Shown here: in pieces, positions 24,778 through 35,541 of the stretch
Layout of the letters: each line of letters opens with the position of its first letter
How positions within the stretch are numbered: the first letter of the stretch is position 1
NCBI RefSeq assembly: GCF_016009175.1
Contig: NZ_JADUCM010000013.1
Span: 62,001 to 126,000, forward strand
DNA from: Pseudomonas alkylphenolica
GTDB lineage: Bacteria > Pseudomonadota > Gammaproteobacteria > Pseudomonadales > Pseudomonadaceae
Reading direction: 5' to 3'
Length of the DNA: 64,000 bases
The notes under the pieces: model-generated
What the model saw: only the letters and a program-made list of their open reading frames with translations
What the model was told of the DNA's origin: nothing
Databases searched by the model: none
Translations under genes and position numbers: made by a program

Positions 24778-25464
24778 TCAGGCGATATCGCGCAGGGCGA
24801 TCTCGCTTTTGATGCGTTCCAGCACCTGCTCGATGGACAACTCCGTGGAATCCAGCTGTATCGCATCGGCCGCCGGCTTGAGCGGGGCCACTGCGCGCTG
24901 GGTGTCGCGCTCATCACGCGCACGAATCTCATCTAGCAGACTCGACAGACTAACATCTTCGCCTTTTGCCTTCAACTGCAAGTAACGGCGACGCGCACGC
25001 TCTTCAGCGCTGGCGGTCAGAAAAACCTTTAGTGGCGCATCCGGGAACACCACAGTGCCCATGTCGCGGCCATCGGCAATCAGCCCCGGCGTCTCCTGAA
25101 ATGCACGCTGGCGTTGCAGCAAGGCATCACGCACCGCGGGCAGCGAGGCCACCCGCGAAGCGCCGGCACCGACGGTTTCGGTACGGATGACATTGCTGAC
25201 ATCTTCGCCTTCGAGAATGATCTGCTGCAGTTTGCCAGGCTCGGCAGCGATGAACTGCACGTCCAGGTGCGCGGCCAGCTTGACCAACAGCTCTTCGTTG
25301 GTCAGGTCGACGCCGTGATTGCTGGCGGCAAAGGCCAGCAAGCGGTACAGCGCACCGGAGTCCAGCAGTTTCCAGCCCAGTTCACGCGCCAGCAGGCCGG
25401 CAACGGTACCCTTGCCGGAACCACTTGGACCGTCGATGGTAATGACGGGCGCATTCACGTTCAC
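24778..25464 (-). CDS. cmk: Cytidylate kinase
   Basis: 228 residues. Phosphorylates CMP and dCMP with ATP. The P-loop [10 protein letters not shown] is at residues 11-20, [13 protein letters not shown] and the [11 protein letters not shown] lid region follow, and [16 protein letters not shown] matches the family end motif. The start is GTG and overlaps the stop of tyrA-aroA (GTGA), so the two genes are co-translated; rpsA follows 125 bases downstream. Confidence 0.96.
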   Translation of the reverse strand: MNVNAPVITIDGPSGSGKGTVAGLLARELGWKLLDSGALYRLLAFAASNHGVDLTNEELLVKLAAHLDVQFIAAEPGKLQQIILEGEDVSNVIRTETVGAGASRVASLPAVRDALLQRQRAFQETPGLIADGRDMGTVVFPDAPLKVFLTASAEERARRRYLQLKAKGEDVSLSSLLDEIRARDERDTQRAVAPLKPAADAIQLDSTELSIEQVLERIKSEIALRDIA

Positions 25465-27701
25465 GACTTGCCCTCTTCAGCTACACGGATACCGACTTCG
25501 GCGCACAGCGCCAGGAAGTTCGGGAACGACGTGGCGACGTTGGCGCAGTCATGGATGCGAATCGGCGCAGTGGCGCGCAGCGAGGCAACGCTGAACGCCA
25601 TGGCAATACGGTGGTCGCCATGACCATGCACTTCACCACCGCCAATCGAACCGCCATCGATGATGATGCCGTCCGGGGTCGGCTCGCACTTCACACCCAG
25701 GGTCAGCAGGCCGTCGGCCATGACCTGGATACGATCGGATTCCTTGACCCGCAACTCTTCAGCGCCACGCAGCACGGTACGCCCTTCGGCGCAGGCCGCA
25801 GCGACGAACAGCACCGGGAACTCGTCGATCGCCAGCGGCACCAGGTGCTCAGGGATCTCGATACCTTTGAGTTTAGCGCCCCGTACACGCAGGTCAGCTA
25901 CCGGCTCGCCACCGACTTCACGCTGGTTTTCCAGGGTGATGTCACCGCCCATCAGCTTGAGGATGTCAATCACGCCGGTGCGGGTCGGGTTGATACCGAC
26001 GTGCTCGAGCACCAGCTCCGAACCTTCGGCAATCGAGGCCGCGACCAGGAAGAAGGCTGCCGAGGAGATGTCAGCAGGCACTTCGATATGGGTTGCGGCC
26101 AGCTTGCCACCGGATTCCAGGGACGCCGTCGGCCCCTCGACGTTCACGCTGTAGCCGAAACCGCGCAGCATGCGCTCGGTATGGTCGCGGGTCGGCGCCG
26201 GCTCGGTGACGGTGGTCTTGCCTTCGGCATACAGGCCCGCCAGCAACAGGCAGGACTTCACCTGGGCACTGGCCATTGGCAGCGTGTAGGTCAGTGCTTT
26301 GAGTTTGTGGCCACCGCGAATGGTCATCGGTGGACGACCTTCGGCGGCGGTTTCGATGACCGCGCCCATTTCCCGCAGCGGATTGGCGACACGGTTCATC
26401 GGACGTTTGGACAGCGAGGCGTCGCCGGTCAGCACGGTATCGAACGGCTGCGCGGCCAGCAGGCCGGAAAGCAGGCGCATCGAGGTACCGGAGTTACCCA
26501 GGTAGATCGGGCCGGGCGGCGGCTTGAGGCCATTGAGACCGACGCCGTGAATGGTCACGCGACCATGGTGTGGACCTTCGATGACCACACCCATGTCGCG
26601 AAAGGCCTGCAGCGTCGCCAAGGCGTCCTCACCCTCGAGGAAGCCTTCGACTTCGGTGGTGCCTTCTGCCAGGGAACCCAGCATGATCGAGCGATGGGAA
26701 ATCGATTTGTCGCCTGGTACGCGAATTCGGCCAGACAGTTGGCCACCAGGATTTGCCAGGAAAATCAGGTCGTTGGAGTTCATAGCGTCCACATAGGCCC
26801 GGCGGGCCAGGATTTTACTGAAATGCTCGCGGGCAACCCGGGCGCGTGTGAAAACGCCCAGCAATTGATGCCCATCCCCTGCATCGACCGCGTCGCGCAA
26901 GGCGTCGAGATCGCTGCGAAATGTATCCAGTGTGCGCAGAACAGCTTCGCGGTTGGCGAGAAAAATGTCGTGCCACATGACCGGGTCGCTTCCGGCGATT
27001 CTTGTGAAATCGCGGAAACCGCCGGCAGCGTAACGGAAGATATCCAGGTTTTCATTGCGCTTGGCCAGCGAATCAACCAGACCAAAGGCAAGCAGGTGCG
27101 GCAAGTGGCTGGTCGCAGCCAGGACTTCGTCATGGCGCTCGACCTGCATGTGCTCGACATCGGCCTCCAGCGCACGCCAGAGCCGGTCGACCAGCGCCAG
27201 CGCGGCAGGGTCGGTTTCAGCCAGCGGCGTCAGGATGACCTTGTGGCGCCGGAATAGCGCCGCGTTGGACGCCTCTACCCCGCTCTGCTCGGAGCCGGCA
27301 ATCGGGTGCCCGGGCACGAAGTACGGCAACTGCTCGGCGAAGGCCTCGCGCGCGGCACGCACGACATTGCCCTTGGCACTGCCAACGTCGGTCAGCACCG
27401 CCGCCCCAAGATCGAGCTGCGCCAGGCGGGCCAGGAGCTTTTCCATCGCCAGGATCGGTACGGCCAGCTGAATGACATCGGCACCGACACAGGCAGTAGC
27501 GAGGTCGTCTTCACAGCGGTCGACAACCCCAAGCTCTACCGCCAGCTTGCGCGATTGAGGGTCAAGATCGACGCCGACCACTTCGCGGCACAGGCCACTT
27601 TCCCGAAGCCCCTTGGCGAACGATCCGCCAATCAGCCCCAGCCCGACCACTACCAGACGACCGATAATCGGTTCGACCTTGCTTACCACGACTTCAACCA
27701 C
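25461..27701 (-). CDS. tyrA-aroA: Fused prephenate dehydrogenase / 3-phosphoshikimate 1-carboxyvinyltransferase
   Basis: 746 residues joining two aromatic-pathway enzymes. Residues about 12-300 are Tyr[17 protein letters not shown] motif, [11 protein letters not shown] and [13 protein letters not shown]. From about 310 the EPSP synthase follows: [33 protein letters not shown] and LRVKESDRI. TyrA makes 4-hydroxyphenylpyruvate for tyrosine; AroA joins shikimate-3-phosphate and PEP. The fusion is characteristic of Pseudomonas. GTG start with AGGG upstream. pheA is 44 bases upstream; hisC, which I recall between them in P. aeruginosa, is absent. The AroA part shows the usual PEP-site residues, so normal glyphosate sensitivity would be my guess. 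Confidence 0.96.
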   Translation of the reverse strand: MVEVVVSKVEPIIGRLVVVGLGLIGGSFAKGLRESGLCREVVGVDLDPQSRKLAVELGVVDRCEDDLATACVGADVIQLAVPILAMEKLLARLAQLDLGAAVLTDVGSAKGNVVRAAREAFAEQLPYFVPGHPIAGSEQSGVEASNAALFRRHKVILTPLAETDPAALALVDRLWRALEADVEHMQVERHDEVLAATSHLPHLLAFGLVDSLAKRNENLDIFRYAAGGFRDFTRIAGSDPVMWHDIFLANREAVLRTLDTFRSDLDALRDAVDAGDGHQLLGVFTRARVAREHFSKILARRAYVDAMNSNDLIFLANPGGQLSGRIRVPGDKSISHRSIMLGSLAEGTTEVEGFLEGEDALATLQAFRDMGVVIEGPHHGRVTIHGVGLNGLKPPPGPIYLGNSGTSMRLLSGLLAAQPFDTVLTGDASLSKRPMNRVANPLREMGAVIETAAEGRPPMTIRGGHKLKALTYTLPMASAQVKSCLLLAGLYAEGKTTVTEPAPTRDHTERMLRGFGYSVNVEGPTASLESGGKLAATHIEVPADISSAAFFLVAASIAEGSELVLEHVGINPTRTGVIDILKLMGGDITLENQREVGGEPVADLRVRGAKLKGIEIPEHLVPLAIDEFPVLFVAAACAEGRTVLRGAEELRVKESDRIQVMADGLLTLGVKCEPTPDGIIIDGGSIGGGEVHGHGDHRIAMAFSVASLRATAPIRIHDCANVATSFPNFLALCAEVGIRVAEEGKS

Positions 27702-27745
27702 GGGGCAGGACCCTATTCAAATCTGCATGCATGCCACTCATCACC

Positions 27746-28840
27746 TCAAAGCACCGCTTTGGGGTAGGAACCCAGCACCTTGAGGGCCACGGCTTCCTGG
27801 CTGATTTTCTCCAGCACGGCCTTGATCAGCGGATCACGGTGGTGACCGATGAAATCGATGAAGAATACGTAGGTCCATTTGCCGCTGCGCGACGGGCGCG
27901 TTTCAATGCGCGTCAGGTCGATGCCGTTTTCGTGGAACGGCACCAGCAACTCGTGCAAGGCACCCGGCTTGTTACTCATCGAGACGATGATCGAGGTCTT
28001 GTCGTCGCCGGTCGGCGGCACTTCCTGATTACCGATCATCAAAAAGCGCGTGGAGTTGTCCGGACGGTCTTCGATTTTCTCGGCAAGACGGGTCAGACCA
28101 TAGAGGCCAGCCGCCATGTCGCCGGCGATGGCAGCCGAGTTCCACTCACCCTTGACCCGCTTGGCCGCCTCGGCGTTGCTGGAGACAGCGACACGCTCGA
28201 CGTTCGGGTAGTGGGCGTCCAGCCACTTGCGGCACTGGGCCAGGGACTGGGCGTGGGAGTAGATGCGGCTGATGCTGTCGGTCTTGGTGTTTTCACCCAC
28301 CAGCAAATGGTGGTGAATACGCAGCTCGACTTCGCCACAGATAACCATGTCGTGCTCAAGAAAGCTGTCCAGGGTGTGGTTGACCGCACCCTCGGTGGAG
28401 TTCTCGACCGGCACCACGCCAAAATTGACGGCGCCAGCCGCCACTTCGCGGAACACTTCGTCGATGGCCGCCATCGGCTTGCTGATCACCGCATGACCGA
28501 AGTGCTTCATCGCCGCCGCCTGGGTGAACGTACCCTCAGGCCCCAGGTAGGCGACCTTGAGCGGCTGCTCAAGGGCCAGGCACGAGGACATGATTTCACG
28601 GAACAGGCGGGCCATTTCTTCGTTGCCCAACGGCCCCTGGTTGCGCTGCATCACGCGCTTGAGCACCTGAGCTTCGCGCTCCGGGCGGTAGAAGATCGGC
28701 TCTTCACCGGCAGGCAATGCCGCCATCTTGACCCGCGCCACTTCCTGCGCACAGCGGGCACGGTCACTGATCAGCTCGAGAATCTTCTCATCGAGACTGT
28801 CAATGCGCACCCGCAGCGCCTTGAGTTCCTGCTCCGACAT
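27746..28840 (-). CDS. pheA: Chorismate mutase / prephenate dehydratase (P-protein)
   Basis: 364 residues with a chorismate mutase helix bundle (about 1-90, RVRIDSLDEKILELISDR), a prephenate dehydratase domain (about 95-275, VAYLGPEGTFTQAA, VVPVENSTEGAVN, DNSTRFLMIG) and a regulatory ACT domain (about 285-360, NKPGALHELL and IETRPSRSGKW) that binds phenylalanine. The frame is open far upstream, but the ATG at 28840 (MSEQELKALR) overlaps the serC stop (ATGA), is the family start, and is used here. It makes phenylpyruvate for phenylalanine. Confidence 0.97.
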   Translation of the reverse strand: MSEQELKALRVRIDSLDEKILELISDRARCAQEVARVKMAALPAGEEPIFYRPEREAQVLKRVMQRNQGPLGNEEMARLFREIMSSCLALEQPLKVAYLGPEGTFTQAAAMKHFGHAVISKPMAAIDEVFREVAAGAVNFGVVPVENSTEGAVNHTLDSFLEHDMVICGEVELRIHHHLLVGENTKTDSISRIYSHAQSLAQCRKWLDAHYPNVERVAVSSNAEAAKRVKGEWNSAAIAGDMAAGLYGLTRLAEKIEDRPDNSTRFLMIGNQEVPPTGDDKTSIIVSMSNKPGALHELLVPFHENGIDLTRIETRPSRSGKWTYVFFIDFIGHHRDPLIKAVLEKISQEAVALKVLGSYPKAVL

Positions 28841-29925
28841 CAGCCGTGCTCCTTCTCGAATTCGGCCATGTAGGTAACCAGCGCATCCACAGCTTCCAGA
28901 CCCAGGGCGTTGTAGATCGACGCGCGCATGCCGCCGACCGAACGGTGCCCCTTGAGGTTGAGCAGGCCACGGGCGTCGGCACCGGCCAGGAAGGCCTTGT
29001 CGAGGCGCTCGTCCGCCAGGCGGAACGGTACGTTCATCCACGAACGCGCGTTGACGCTGATCGGGTTGCTGTAGAAGTCGCTGCTGTCGATGAAACCGTA
29101 CAGGCGGTCTTTCTTGGCACGGTTGCGCTGCTCCATGGCCGCGACACCGCCCTGTTCCTTGAGCCACTCGAAGACCAGCCCGGAGAGGTACCAGGAGTAG
29201 GTAGCCGGGGTGTTGTACATCGAACCGTTGTCGGCAGCGACCTTGTAGTCAAGCATGGTCGGGCAGCTGCTACGGGCGCGACCGATCAGGTCTTCACGCA
29301 CGATCACTACCACCAGGCCGCTTGGACCGATGTTTTTCTGGGCGCCGGCGTAGATCATGCCGAAGTCGGCGACATCGACCGGACGCGACAGAATGTCCGA
29401 CGACATGTCGACCACCAGCGGCGCATCACCGGTTTGCGGCACCCAGTCGAACTGCAGGCCACCGATGGTCTCGTTCGAGGCGTAATGCACGTAAGCGGCA
29501 CCCTTGGTCAGGTTCCACTCATTCTGGCCAGGGATGTTCAGGTAGTCGTAGGGTTTGGCACTGGCAGCGACATTGATGTTGCCGAAACGACGGGCTTCTT
29601 CAATGGCTTTTTTCGACCAGATACCGGTTTCGATATAGTCGGCGGTGCCGCTTTCAGGCAGCAGGTTCAGCGGGATCTCGGCGAACTGCTGGCTCGCGCC
29701 GCCCTGCAGGAAGAGCACTTTGTAATTGGCGGGAACGGACAACAGGTCGCGCAGATCCTGCTCGGCCTTTTCGGCGATGGCCACGTAGTCGTCGCTACGG
29801 TGACTCATCTCCATCACGGACAAGCCCTTGCCATTCCAGTCCAGCATTTCGGCCTGGGCGCGCTGCAGGACAGCGTCAGGAAGCGCAGCAGGGCCTGCGC
29901 AGAAGTTAAAGGCTCGTTTGCTCAC
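28840..29925 (-). CDS. serC: Phosphoserine aminotransferase
   Basis: A PLP enzyme of 361 residues that makes phosphoserine and also acts in pyridoxal phosphate synthesis. Family marks: RAFNFCAGPAALP at the N-terminus, MSHRSDDY, LFLQGGASQQFAE and YAGAQKNIGPSG, whose Lys binds PLP. The start is GTG; I use the one at 29925 (giving Met-Ser-Lys), though another GTG lies two codons upstream. It overlaps pheA and follows gyrA by 100 bases, across a strong stem-loop. Confidence 0.96.
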   Translation of the reverse strand: MSKRAFNFCAGPAALPDAVLQRAQAEMLDWNGKGLSVMEMSHRSDDYVAIAEKAEQDLRDLLSVPANYKVLFLQGGASQQFAEIPLNLLPESGTADYIETGIWSKKAIEEARRFGNINVAASAKPYDYLNIPGQNEWNLTKGAAYVHYASNETIGGLQFDWVPQTGDAPLVVDMSSDILSRPVDVADFGMIYAGAQKNIGPSGLVVVIVREDLIGRARSSCPTMLDYKVAADNGSMYNTPATYSWYLSGLVFEWLKEQGGVAAMEQRNRAKKDRLYGFIDSSDFYSNPISVNARSWMNVPFRLADERLDKAFLAGADARGLLNLKGHRSVGGMRASIYNALGLEAVDALVTYMAEFEKEHG

Positions 29926-29961
29926 ATCCACTCTCGCTCTGCTCTTGATGTCCGTGGAGCA

Positions 29962-29996
29962 GGCCGTGCGGTGTGAAAAATGACACCGCTACGGCC
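29962..29996 (-). other. Strong stem-loop between gyrA and serC
   Basis: GGCCGT-(A)-GCGGTGT pairs with ACACCGC-ACGGCC around the loop CATTTTTC on the minus strand: 13 pairs with one bulged base. The stem lies between the gyrA stop and the serC GTG. No U-tract follows, so it is likely an mRNA processing or stabilising element rather than a terminator, perhaps setting gyrA and serC levels apart. Confidence 0.65.
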
Positions 29997-30025
29997 ACCC
30001 CACCAGGGTTACGTTACTGCGTTAC

Positions 30026-32668
30026 TTATTCCTGAGGCGCCTCTTCGTCGCCAGCAGCCTGCGCTTCTGGCGCTTCGCCCGCTTCACCGGCTTCGGCTTC
30101 GGCATCGGCATCGTAGTCTTCGTCACCTTCCTCTTCAGAAGGCTCCTGGACACGCTCCAGGCCCACCAGGGTTTCGTCGCTGGCCAGCTTGATCAAGGTC
30201 ACACCCTGGGTATTACGGCCCAGACTGGAGACTTCACCGACACGGGTACGCACCAGGGTGCCCTGGTCGGAAATCAGCATGATTTCCTCACCGTCCTGCA
30301 CCTGTACCGCACCGACCAGGCGACCGTTACGCTCGTTGCTGACCATGGCGATAACGCCCTGACCGCCACGCTTGTACTCGGGGAACTCGCCGATTTCGGT
30401 ACGCTTGCCGTAACCACGCTCGGAAGCGGTCAGAATCTGGCTGCCCTCTTCCGGAATGATCATCGAGATCAGCTTCTGCCCTTCGGCCAGGCGCATGCCG
30501 CGCACACCGCGGGCGGTACGGCCCATGGCACGTACGTCGGATTCCTTGAAGCGGGTAACCTTGCCGGCGTCGGAGAACAGCATGACCTCACGCTCGCCAT
30601 CGGTGATGGCCGCGGAAATCAGCACGTCGCCTTCGTCCAGCTCCAGCGCGATCAGGCCGACGCTGCGCTGACGGCTGAAGGATTCCAGCGGGGTCTTCTT
30701 CACGGTACCGTTGGCGGTGGCCATGAAGATGAAGTGACCCTCGGTGTATTCCTCGACCGGCAACATGGTCGAAATGTACTCGCCTTCGTCCAGCGGCAGC
30801 AGGTTGACCAGCGGTCGACCGCGCGCAGCACGGGAGGCTTCCGGAATTTCGTAGGTTTTCAACCAGTACACCTTGCCCTTGCTGGAGAACAGCAACAGGG
30901 TGGTGTGGCTGTTGGCGACCAGCAAGTGCGAAATGTAGTCCTCGTCCTTGACGCCTGTAGCCGACTTGCCTTTACCGCCACGACGCTGGGCCTGGTAGGC
31001 CGCCAGCGGCTGGGTCTTGGCGTAGCCGCCATGGGAAATGGTCACAACCCGGTCTTCTTCCGGAATCATGTCACCCAGGGTCAGGTCCAGGCGCGCATCG
31101 AGAATTTCGGTGCGGCGCACATCGCCGTATTCGGCGCGGATCAGCTCCAGCTCTTCGCGGATCACTTCCATCAGGCGCTCGGCGCTGTTGAGGATGCGGA
31201 TCAGCTCGCCGATCTGGTTGAGGATCTCCTGGTACTCGGCCAGCAGCTTCTCGTGCTCAAGGCCGGTCAGGCGGTGCAGGCGCAAGTCCAGAATGGCCTG
31301 GGCCTGTTCCGGCGAGAGGAAGTACTTGCCATCACGCAGGCCGTACTGCTCGTCGAGGTTTTCCGGACGGCAGGAGTCGGCACCGGCGCGCTCGACCATG
31401 ACCTGCACGGCACTGGATTCCCACGGTGTGCTGATCAGCGCTTCCTTGGCTTCCGACGGTGTCGGCGAGGCCTTGATCAGGGCAATGACCGGATCGATGT
31501 TGGACAGGGCAACGGCCTGGCCTTCAAGGATGTGACCACGCTCGCGCGCCTTGCGCAGTTCGAACACGGTACGGCGGGTAACCACTTCGCGGCGGTGACG
31601 AACGAATGCCTCGAGCAGGTCCTTGAGGTTCAGGACACGCGGGCGGCCGTCGATCAGGGCGACGATGTTGATACCGAATACCGCTTGCAGCTGGGTCTGG
31701 GCGTAGAGGTTGTTGAGGATGACCTCCGGAACCTCGCCACGGCGCAGCTCGATGACGATACGCATACCGTCCTTGTCGGACTCGTCGCGCAGCTCGGTAA
31801 TACCTTCGAGCTTTTTCTCTTTGACCAGCTCGGCGATCTTCTCGATCAGGCGCGCCTTGTTCAGCTGGTAAGGCAGTTCGGTAACCACGATCTGCTGGCG
31901 GCCACCGACCTTGTCGATGTCTTCGACAGTGGAACGGGCACGCATATAGATGCGGCCACGGCCGGTACGGTAGGCCTCGATGATGCCCTGGCGGCCGTTG
32001 ATGATGGCAGCTGTAGGGAAGTCGGGGCCCGGGATGAACTGCATGAGTTCATCAATGGTGATGTCGGCGTTGTCGATCAGTGCCAGGCAACCGTCGATGA
32101 CTTCACCGAGGTTGTGCGGCGGAATGTTGGTGGCCATGCCCACGGCAATACCGCTGGAACCGTTGACCAGCAGGTTGGGGATCTTGGTCGGCATGACCGC
32201 CGGGATCTGCTCGGTGCCGTCGTAGTTGGGCACCCAGTCGACGGTTTCCTTGTGCAGGTCGGCCAGCAGCTCATGGGCCAGCTTGGTCATGCGCACTTCG
32301 GTGTATCGCATGGCCGCAGCGTTGTCGCCGTCGACCGAACCGAAGTTGCCCTGACCGTCGACCAGCAGGTAGCGCAGCGAGAACGGCTGAGCCATACGGA
32401 CGATGGTGTCGTACACCGCGGTATCACCGTGCGGGTGGTACTTACCGATCACGTCACCGACCACACGGGCGGATTTCTTGTACGGTTTGTTCCAGTCGTT
32501 ACCCAGTTCGCTCATCGCATACAGAACGCGGCGATGCACGGGCTTCAAGCCATCACGCGCATCGGGCAGTGCACGCCCGACAATGACGCTCATCGCGTAG
32601 TCGAGGTAGGACTGTCTCAGTTCGTCTTCGATATTGACCGGGAGGATTTCTTTGGCCAGTTCGCCCAT
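30026..32668 (-). CDS. gyrA: DNA gyrase subunit A
   Basis: 880 residues from the ATG at 32668 ([16 protein letters not shown]); an upstream in-frame extension lacks family similarity. The breakage-reunion domain contains the catalytic Tyr in AMRYTEVRM, and the C-terminal wrapping domain has the GyrA box QRRGGKG. The quinolone-resistance region reads [10 protein letters not shown], with Thr83 and Asp87, the wild-type state of Pseudomonas, so no classical resistance change is present. The last ~45 residues are very acidic. The leader holds an inverted repeat. Upstream is mtnA; downstream serC. Confidence 0.98.
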   Translation of the reverse strand: MGELAKEILPVNIEDELRQSYLDYAMSVIVGRALPDARDGLKPVHRRVLYAMSELGNDWNKPYKKSARVVGDVIGKYHPHGDTAVYDTIVRMAQPFSLRYLLVDGQGNFGSVDGDNAAAMRYTEVRMTKLAHELLADLHKETVDWVPNYDGTEQIPAVMPTKIPNLLVNGSSGIAVGMATNIPPHNLGEVIDGCLALIDNADITIDELMQFIPGPDFPTAAIINGRQGIIEAYRTGRGRIYMRARSTVEDIDKVGGRQQIVVTELPYQLNKARLIEKIAELVKEKKLEGITELRDESDKDGMRIVIELRRGEVPEVILNNLYAQTQLQAVFGINIVALIDGRPRVLNLKDLLEAFVRHRREVVTRRTVFELRKARERGHILEGQAVALSNIDPVIALIKASPTPSEAKEALISTPWESSAVQVMVERAGADSCRPENLDEQYGLRDGKYFLSPEQAQAILDLRLHRLTGLEHEKLLAEYQEILNQIGELIRILNSAERLMEVIREELELIRAEYGDVRRTEILDARLDLTLGDMIPEEDRVVTISHGGYAKTQPLAAYQAQRRGGKGKSATGVKDEDYISHLLVANSHTTLLLFSSKGKVYWLKTYEIPEASRAARGRPLVNLLPLDEGEYISTMLPVEEYTEGHFIFMATANGTVKKTPLESFSRQRSVGLIALELDEGDVLISAAITDGEREVMLFSDAGKVTRFKESDVRAMGRTARGVRGMRLAEGQKLISMIIPEEGSQILTASERGYGKRTEIGEFPEYKRGGQGVIAMVSNERNGRLVGAVQVQDGEEIMLISDQGTLVRTRVGEVSSLGRNTQGVTLIKLASDETLVGLERVQEPSEEEGDEDYDADAEAEAGEAGEAPEAQAAGDEEAPQE

Positions 32669-32947
32669 GAGAAGCCTGATTCCTTTTTCTGGTGAAACCT
32701 CGTCACATCCATATGGGACGAACGAAGCTCGCCGCTGCAAAGTGACTCCTTGCAGCGACTTACGACAAATCAACGAGTTAAGCCATGGATCTGCGCAGTA
32801 AAGACAGCCCCGCAGGCCTGCCTTGGAAACCGTCGGATGTTACCACAATCGCCCAGACGGTGGGAGTAGCCTGCGGCACTACTACCCTACTGCTCGTCAG
32901 TAACGCCCGCTAGCCGCCTCATCAGGGCGCAATCAGGCAAAAACCTG
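32669..32947. promoter_or_regulatory. gyrA upstream region
   Basis: 279 bases between mtnA and gyrA without a gene. An inverted repeat CGCTGCAA/TTGCAGCG lies at 32733-32757, 65-89 bases before the gyrA ATG. The gyrA promoter should lie upstream of it (about 32780-32870), but I see no clear -35/-10 pair. gyrA promoters are usually sensitive to supercoiling. Confidence 0.45.
32733..32757 (-). other. Inverted repeat in the gyrA leader
   Basis: CGCTGCAA (32733-32740) and TTGCAGCG (32750-32757) are perfect inverted repeats around nine bases. The minus-strand loop contains GGAGT, so the stem could hide or mimic a ribosome site in the leader RNA. No role is known to me. Confidence 0.5.
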
Positions 32948-34024
32948 TCAGTGCAATCGCTTGCGACACATCAGTTGCGCCATCTTTACCGTGTCCGGAC
33001 GCTCGACAATACCCTTCTCGGTCACGATCACATCGATCAGGTCGGCCGGGGTCACGTCAAAAACCGGGTTTACGGCCTCGACATCCGCCGCGACCGGCAC
33101 CCCACCGACTGCCAGCAACTCGCTGGCGCTGCGCTCTTCCAGCAGGATGTCCTCACCGCTCTCCAGGTTCATGTCGATACTCGAACTGGACGCCACTACC
33201 ATGAAGCGCACCCCGTGATGCATGGCGTTGACCGCCAACTGGTAGGTACCGATCTTGTTGGCCACATCGCCATTGGCGGCAATGCGGTCAGCACCGACCA
33301 CCACCCAGGTGATGCCTTTGGTCTTCATCAGGTGGGCGGCCGCTGAGTCGGCATTGACGGTCACCGGGATACCGTCTTCCGTCAGCTCCCAGGCGGTCAG
33401 GCGCGAACCTTGCAGCCAGGGACGGGTTTCATCGGCATATACGCGCTCGACCATACCTTCCAGGTAGGCCGCGCGAATCACACCCAAGGCGGTACCGAAG
33501 CCACCAGTGGCCAAGGCACCGGCATTGCAATGGGTCAACAGGGCCTGCTCGTTGCCCTGATGCTTGCGAATCAGTTCGGCGCCCAACTGGGCCATGGTCA
33601 GGTTAGCCTCGCGGTCGCTGTCATGGATGGCGATGGCCTCGGCCTCCATGATGGCTGCCACGTCGTCGCCCTCTTTGACCCGCAACAGGCGCTCACGCAT
33701 ACGGTTGAGCGCCCAGAACAGGTTAGCGCCGGTAGGCCGCGAGTTGAACAGGACGTCAAAATCCTCCTCCAGCGCCATCTCCCAATCATCGCCTTGCGCC
33801 AGGCGCTGGCGCACGGCCATGGCCAGGCCATAAGCGGCGCTGATACCAATGGCCGGCGCGCCACGCACCACCATCAAGCGAATCGCCTCGGCCACTGCGT
33901 CGGCGTCGGCATAGGCCAGCCAGGTCTCCTCGAATGGCAGAGCGCGCTGGTCAAGCAGGTGCAGGACGCCATCACGCCAATCGATGGCATTCACCTTCTC
34001 TGCGGCCAGTAGTCGATCGCGCAT
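32948..34024 (-). CDS. mtnA: S-methyl-5-thioribose-1-phosphate isomerase
   Basis: 358 residues. Isomerises methylthioribose-1-phosphate to the ribulose form in methionine salvage from methylthioadenosine. Family marks: [17 protein letters not shown] (54-70), [18 protein letters not shown] with the catalytic Cys, and [18 protein letters not shown] with the catalytic Asp. ATG with GGTGAGG just upstream, behind a perfect TATAAT -10 box. It is divergent from mtaD, which acts on methylthioadenosine, so the intergenic 122 bases drive two linked steps. Confidence 0.96.
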   Translation of the reverse strand: MRDRLLAAEKVNAIDWRDGVLHLLDQRALPFEETWLAYADADAVAEAIRLMVVRGAPAIGISAAYGLAMAVRQRLAQGDDWEMALEEDFDVLFNSRPTGANLFWALNRMRERLLRVKEGDDVAAIMEAEAIAIHDSDREANLTMAQLGAELIRKHQGNEQALLTHCNAGALATGGFGTALGVIRAAYLEGMVERVYADETRPWLQGSRLTAWELTEDGIPVTVNADSAAAHLMKTKGITWVVVGADRIAANGDVANKIGTYQLAVNAMHHGVRFMVVASSSSIDMNLESGEDILLEERSASELLAVGGVPVAADVEAVNPVFDVTPADLIDVIVTEKGIVERPDTVKMAQLMCRKRLH

Positions 34025-34059
34025 GCCTCACCCCGTCGTTCAGACACCAAAAGCGTACG

Positions 34060-34065
34060 ATTATA
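34060..34065 (-). promoter_or_regulatory. -10 box of the mtnA promoter
   Basis: Minus-strand TATAAT, a perfect -10 hexamer, about 36 bases upstream of the mtnA ATG. No good -35 box is seen 16-18 bases further up, so an activator may be needed. Confidence 0.5.
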
Positions 34066-34091
34066 GCGAGCCCCAGCCGCGGACGCTCGGG

Positions 34092-34097
34092 TATACT
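34092..34097 (+). promoter_or_regulatory. -10 box of the mtaD promoter
   Basis: Plus-strand TATACT, five of six matches, 50 bases before the mtaD ATG and only 26 bases from the mtnA -10 box in the other direction. The two promoters therefore overlap back to back. No clear -35 box. Confidence 0.45.
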
Positions 34098-34146
34098 TCG
34101 CCCTCAGCCGCAGTGCCACACCCCCGTGCCCGAGGAAAATCCCGCC

Positions 34147-35478
34147 ATGCCCAAACCCGCTACGCCGCTCGACTTGCTGCTCCTGCCTGGCTGGCTGGTG
34201 CCTGTCGAACCTGCCGGGGTGGTATTGAAGGATCATGGCGTGGGCATTCGCGACGGCCAGATCGTGTTCATCGGGCCGCGGGCCGAGGCGCAGCGCTATG
34301 TCGCCAGCGAAACCCGCGAATTGCCTGGCTGCCTGCTCACTCCGGGGCTGATCAACGCCCACGGCCACGCCGCCATGACCCTGTTCCGCGGCCTGGCCGA
34401 CGACCTGCCGTTGATGACCTGGCTTGAAGAGCACATCTGGCCGGCCGAAGGCCGCTGGGTGGACGAAGCCTTCGTGCGCGACGGCACCGACCTGGCCATT
34501 GCCGAACAGATCAAGGGCGGCGTCACCTGTTTCTCGGACATGTATTTCTACCCCAGGATCGCCAGCGAACGCGTGCACAACAGCGGTATTCGCGCACAAA
34601 TCGCCGTGCCCCTGCTGGACTTCCCGGTCCCGGGTGCGCGCAGCACCGAAGAGGCACTGCACCTGGGCATCGAGCTGTTCGGCGACCTGCGCCACCACTC
34701 GCGTATCACCGTGGCCCTGGGCCCGCATGCGCCGTATACGGTGAGTGACGACAACCTGGAAAAGATCCGGGTGGTCGCCGAAGAACTCGACGCACCGATC
34801 CACATGCACATTCACGAAACCGCCTACGAGGTCGAGCAATCCCTGGCGACCCGCGGCGAGCGTCCGCTGGCCCGACTGGCGCGCCTTGGCCTGCTCGGCC
34901 CGCGCCTGCAGGCGGTGCACATGACCCAGATCAGCGACGAAGACCTGGCCCTGCTGGTAGAAAGCAACACCAGTGTAGTGCACTGTCCGGAGTCCAACCT
35001 CAAGCTGGCCAGCGGTTTCTGCCCGGTGGAACGCCTGTGGCAGGCCGGCGTCAATGTCGCCGTGGGCACCGATGGTGCTGCCAGCAACAATGACCTCGAC
35101 GTACTCGGCGAGACCCGTACCGCAGCTTTGCTGGCCAAGGCCGTAGCCGGCTCGGCAGCCGCGCTGGACGCCCACCGGGCCCTGCGCATGGCCACCTTGA
35201 ATGGCGCCCGGGCGCTGGGCCTGGACGCGGTGACCGGCTCGCTGGAAGTGGGAAAGGCTGCAGACCTGGTCGCCTTCGACCTCAGCGGCCTGGCCCAGCA
35301 ACCGATCTACGAACCGGTTTCGCAAGTGATCTACACCAGCAGTCGTGACTGCGTGAAGCATGTCTGGGTCGCTGGCAAGCAACTGCTCGACGAGCGCCGC
35401 CTCACACGCATGGACGAGCAGGCCCTTCATGCCGCCGCCAGTGCCTGGGGCCAGCGCATCGGTGAGCGCACCGAATAA
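34147..35478 (+). CDS. mtaD: Methylthioadenosine/S-adenosylhomocysteine deaminase (TRZ/ATZ amidohydrolase)
   Basis: 443 residues of the metal-dependent amidohydrolase superfamily. Metal ligands are visible in [10 protein letters not shown] (the HxH pair), MHIHETAYE (His and Glu), and [12 protein letters not shown] (Asp). It deaminates methylthioadenosine to methylthioinosine, the first salvage step in Pseudomonas instead of direct phosphorolysis. The frame is open far upstream, but the ATG at 34147 has GAGGAAAA at good spacing. It is followed by ubiG, mupP and yciK on the same strand. Confidence 0.93.
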   Translation: MPKPATPLDLLLLPGWLVPVEPAGVVLKDHGVGIRDGQIVFIGPRAEAQRYVASETRELPGCLLTPGLINAHGHAAMTLFRGLADDLPLMTWLEEHIWPAEGRWVDEAFVRDGTDLAIAEQIKGGVTCFSDMYFYPRIASERVHNSGIRAQIAVPLLDFPVPGARSTEEALHLGIELFGDLRHHSRITVALGPHAPYTVSDDNLEKIRVVAEELDAPIHMHIHETAYEVEQSLATRGERPLARLARLGLLGPRLQAVHMTQISDEDLALLVESNTSVVHCPESNLKLASGFCPVERLWQAGVNVAVGTDGAASNNDLDVLGETRTAALLAKAVAGSAAALDAHRALRMATLNGARALGLDAVTGSLEVGKAADLVAFDLSGLAQQPIYEPVSQVIYTSSRDCVKHVWVAGKQLLDERRLTRMDEQALHAAASAWGQRIGERTE

Positions 35479-35541
35479 CCGGGGGGCAGCCATCACTGCC
35501 ACCCTGTGACACCTTTAATCAAAGTTTCAGAGGACCGATCC

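Noticed and set aside
25551..27257. Plus-strand open frame of 568 codons opposite tyrA-aroA
   Set aside because: A shadow of a GC-rich gene; the fused TyrA-AroA protein on the minus strand has all its motifs.
27746..29167. PheA with a 109-residue N-terminal extension
   Set aside because: The extension is an out-of-frame reading of serC; the ATGA overlap at 28840 marks the real start.
30026..32668. Thr83 in GyrA as a quinolone-resistance change
   Set aside because: Thr at this position is wild type in Pseudomonas; resistance changes are usually Thr83 to Ile, and Asp87 is also unchanged.
30734..32695. Plus-strand open frame of 653 codons opposite gyrA
   Set aside because: A mirror frame in GC-rich DNA without start signal or domains; gyrA is unmistakable.
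30026..32773. GyrA with a 35-residue N-terminal extension
   Set aside because: The extension is not family-like; the ATG at 32668 begins the standard GyrA sequence, and the extra stretch covers the leader inverted repeat.
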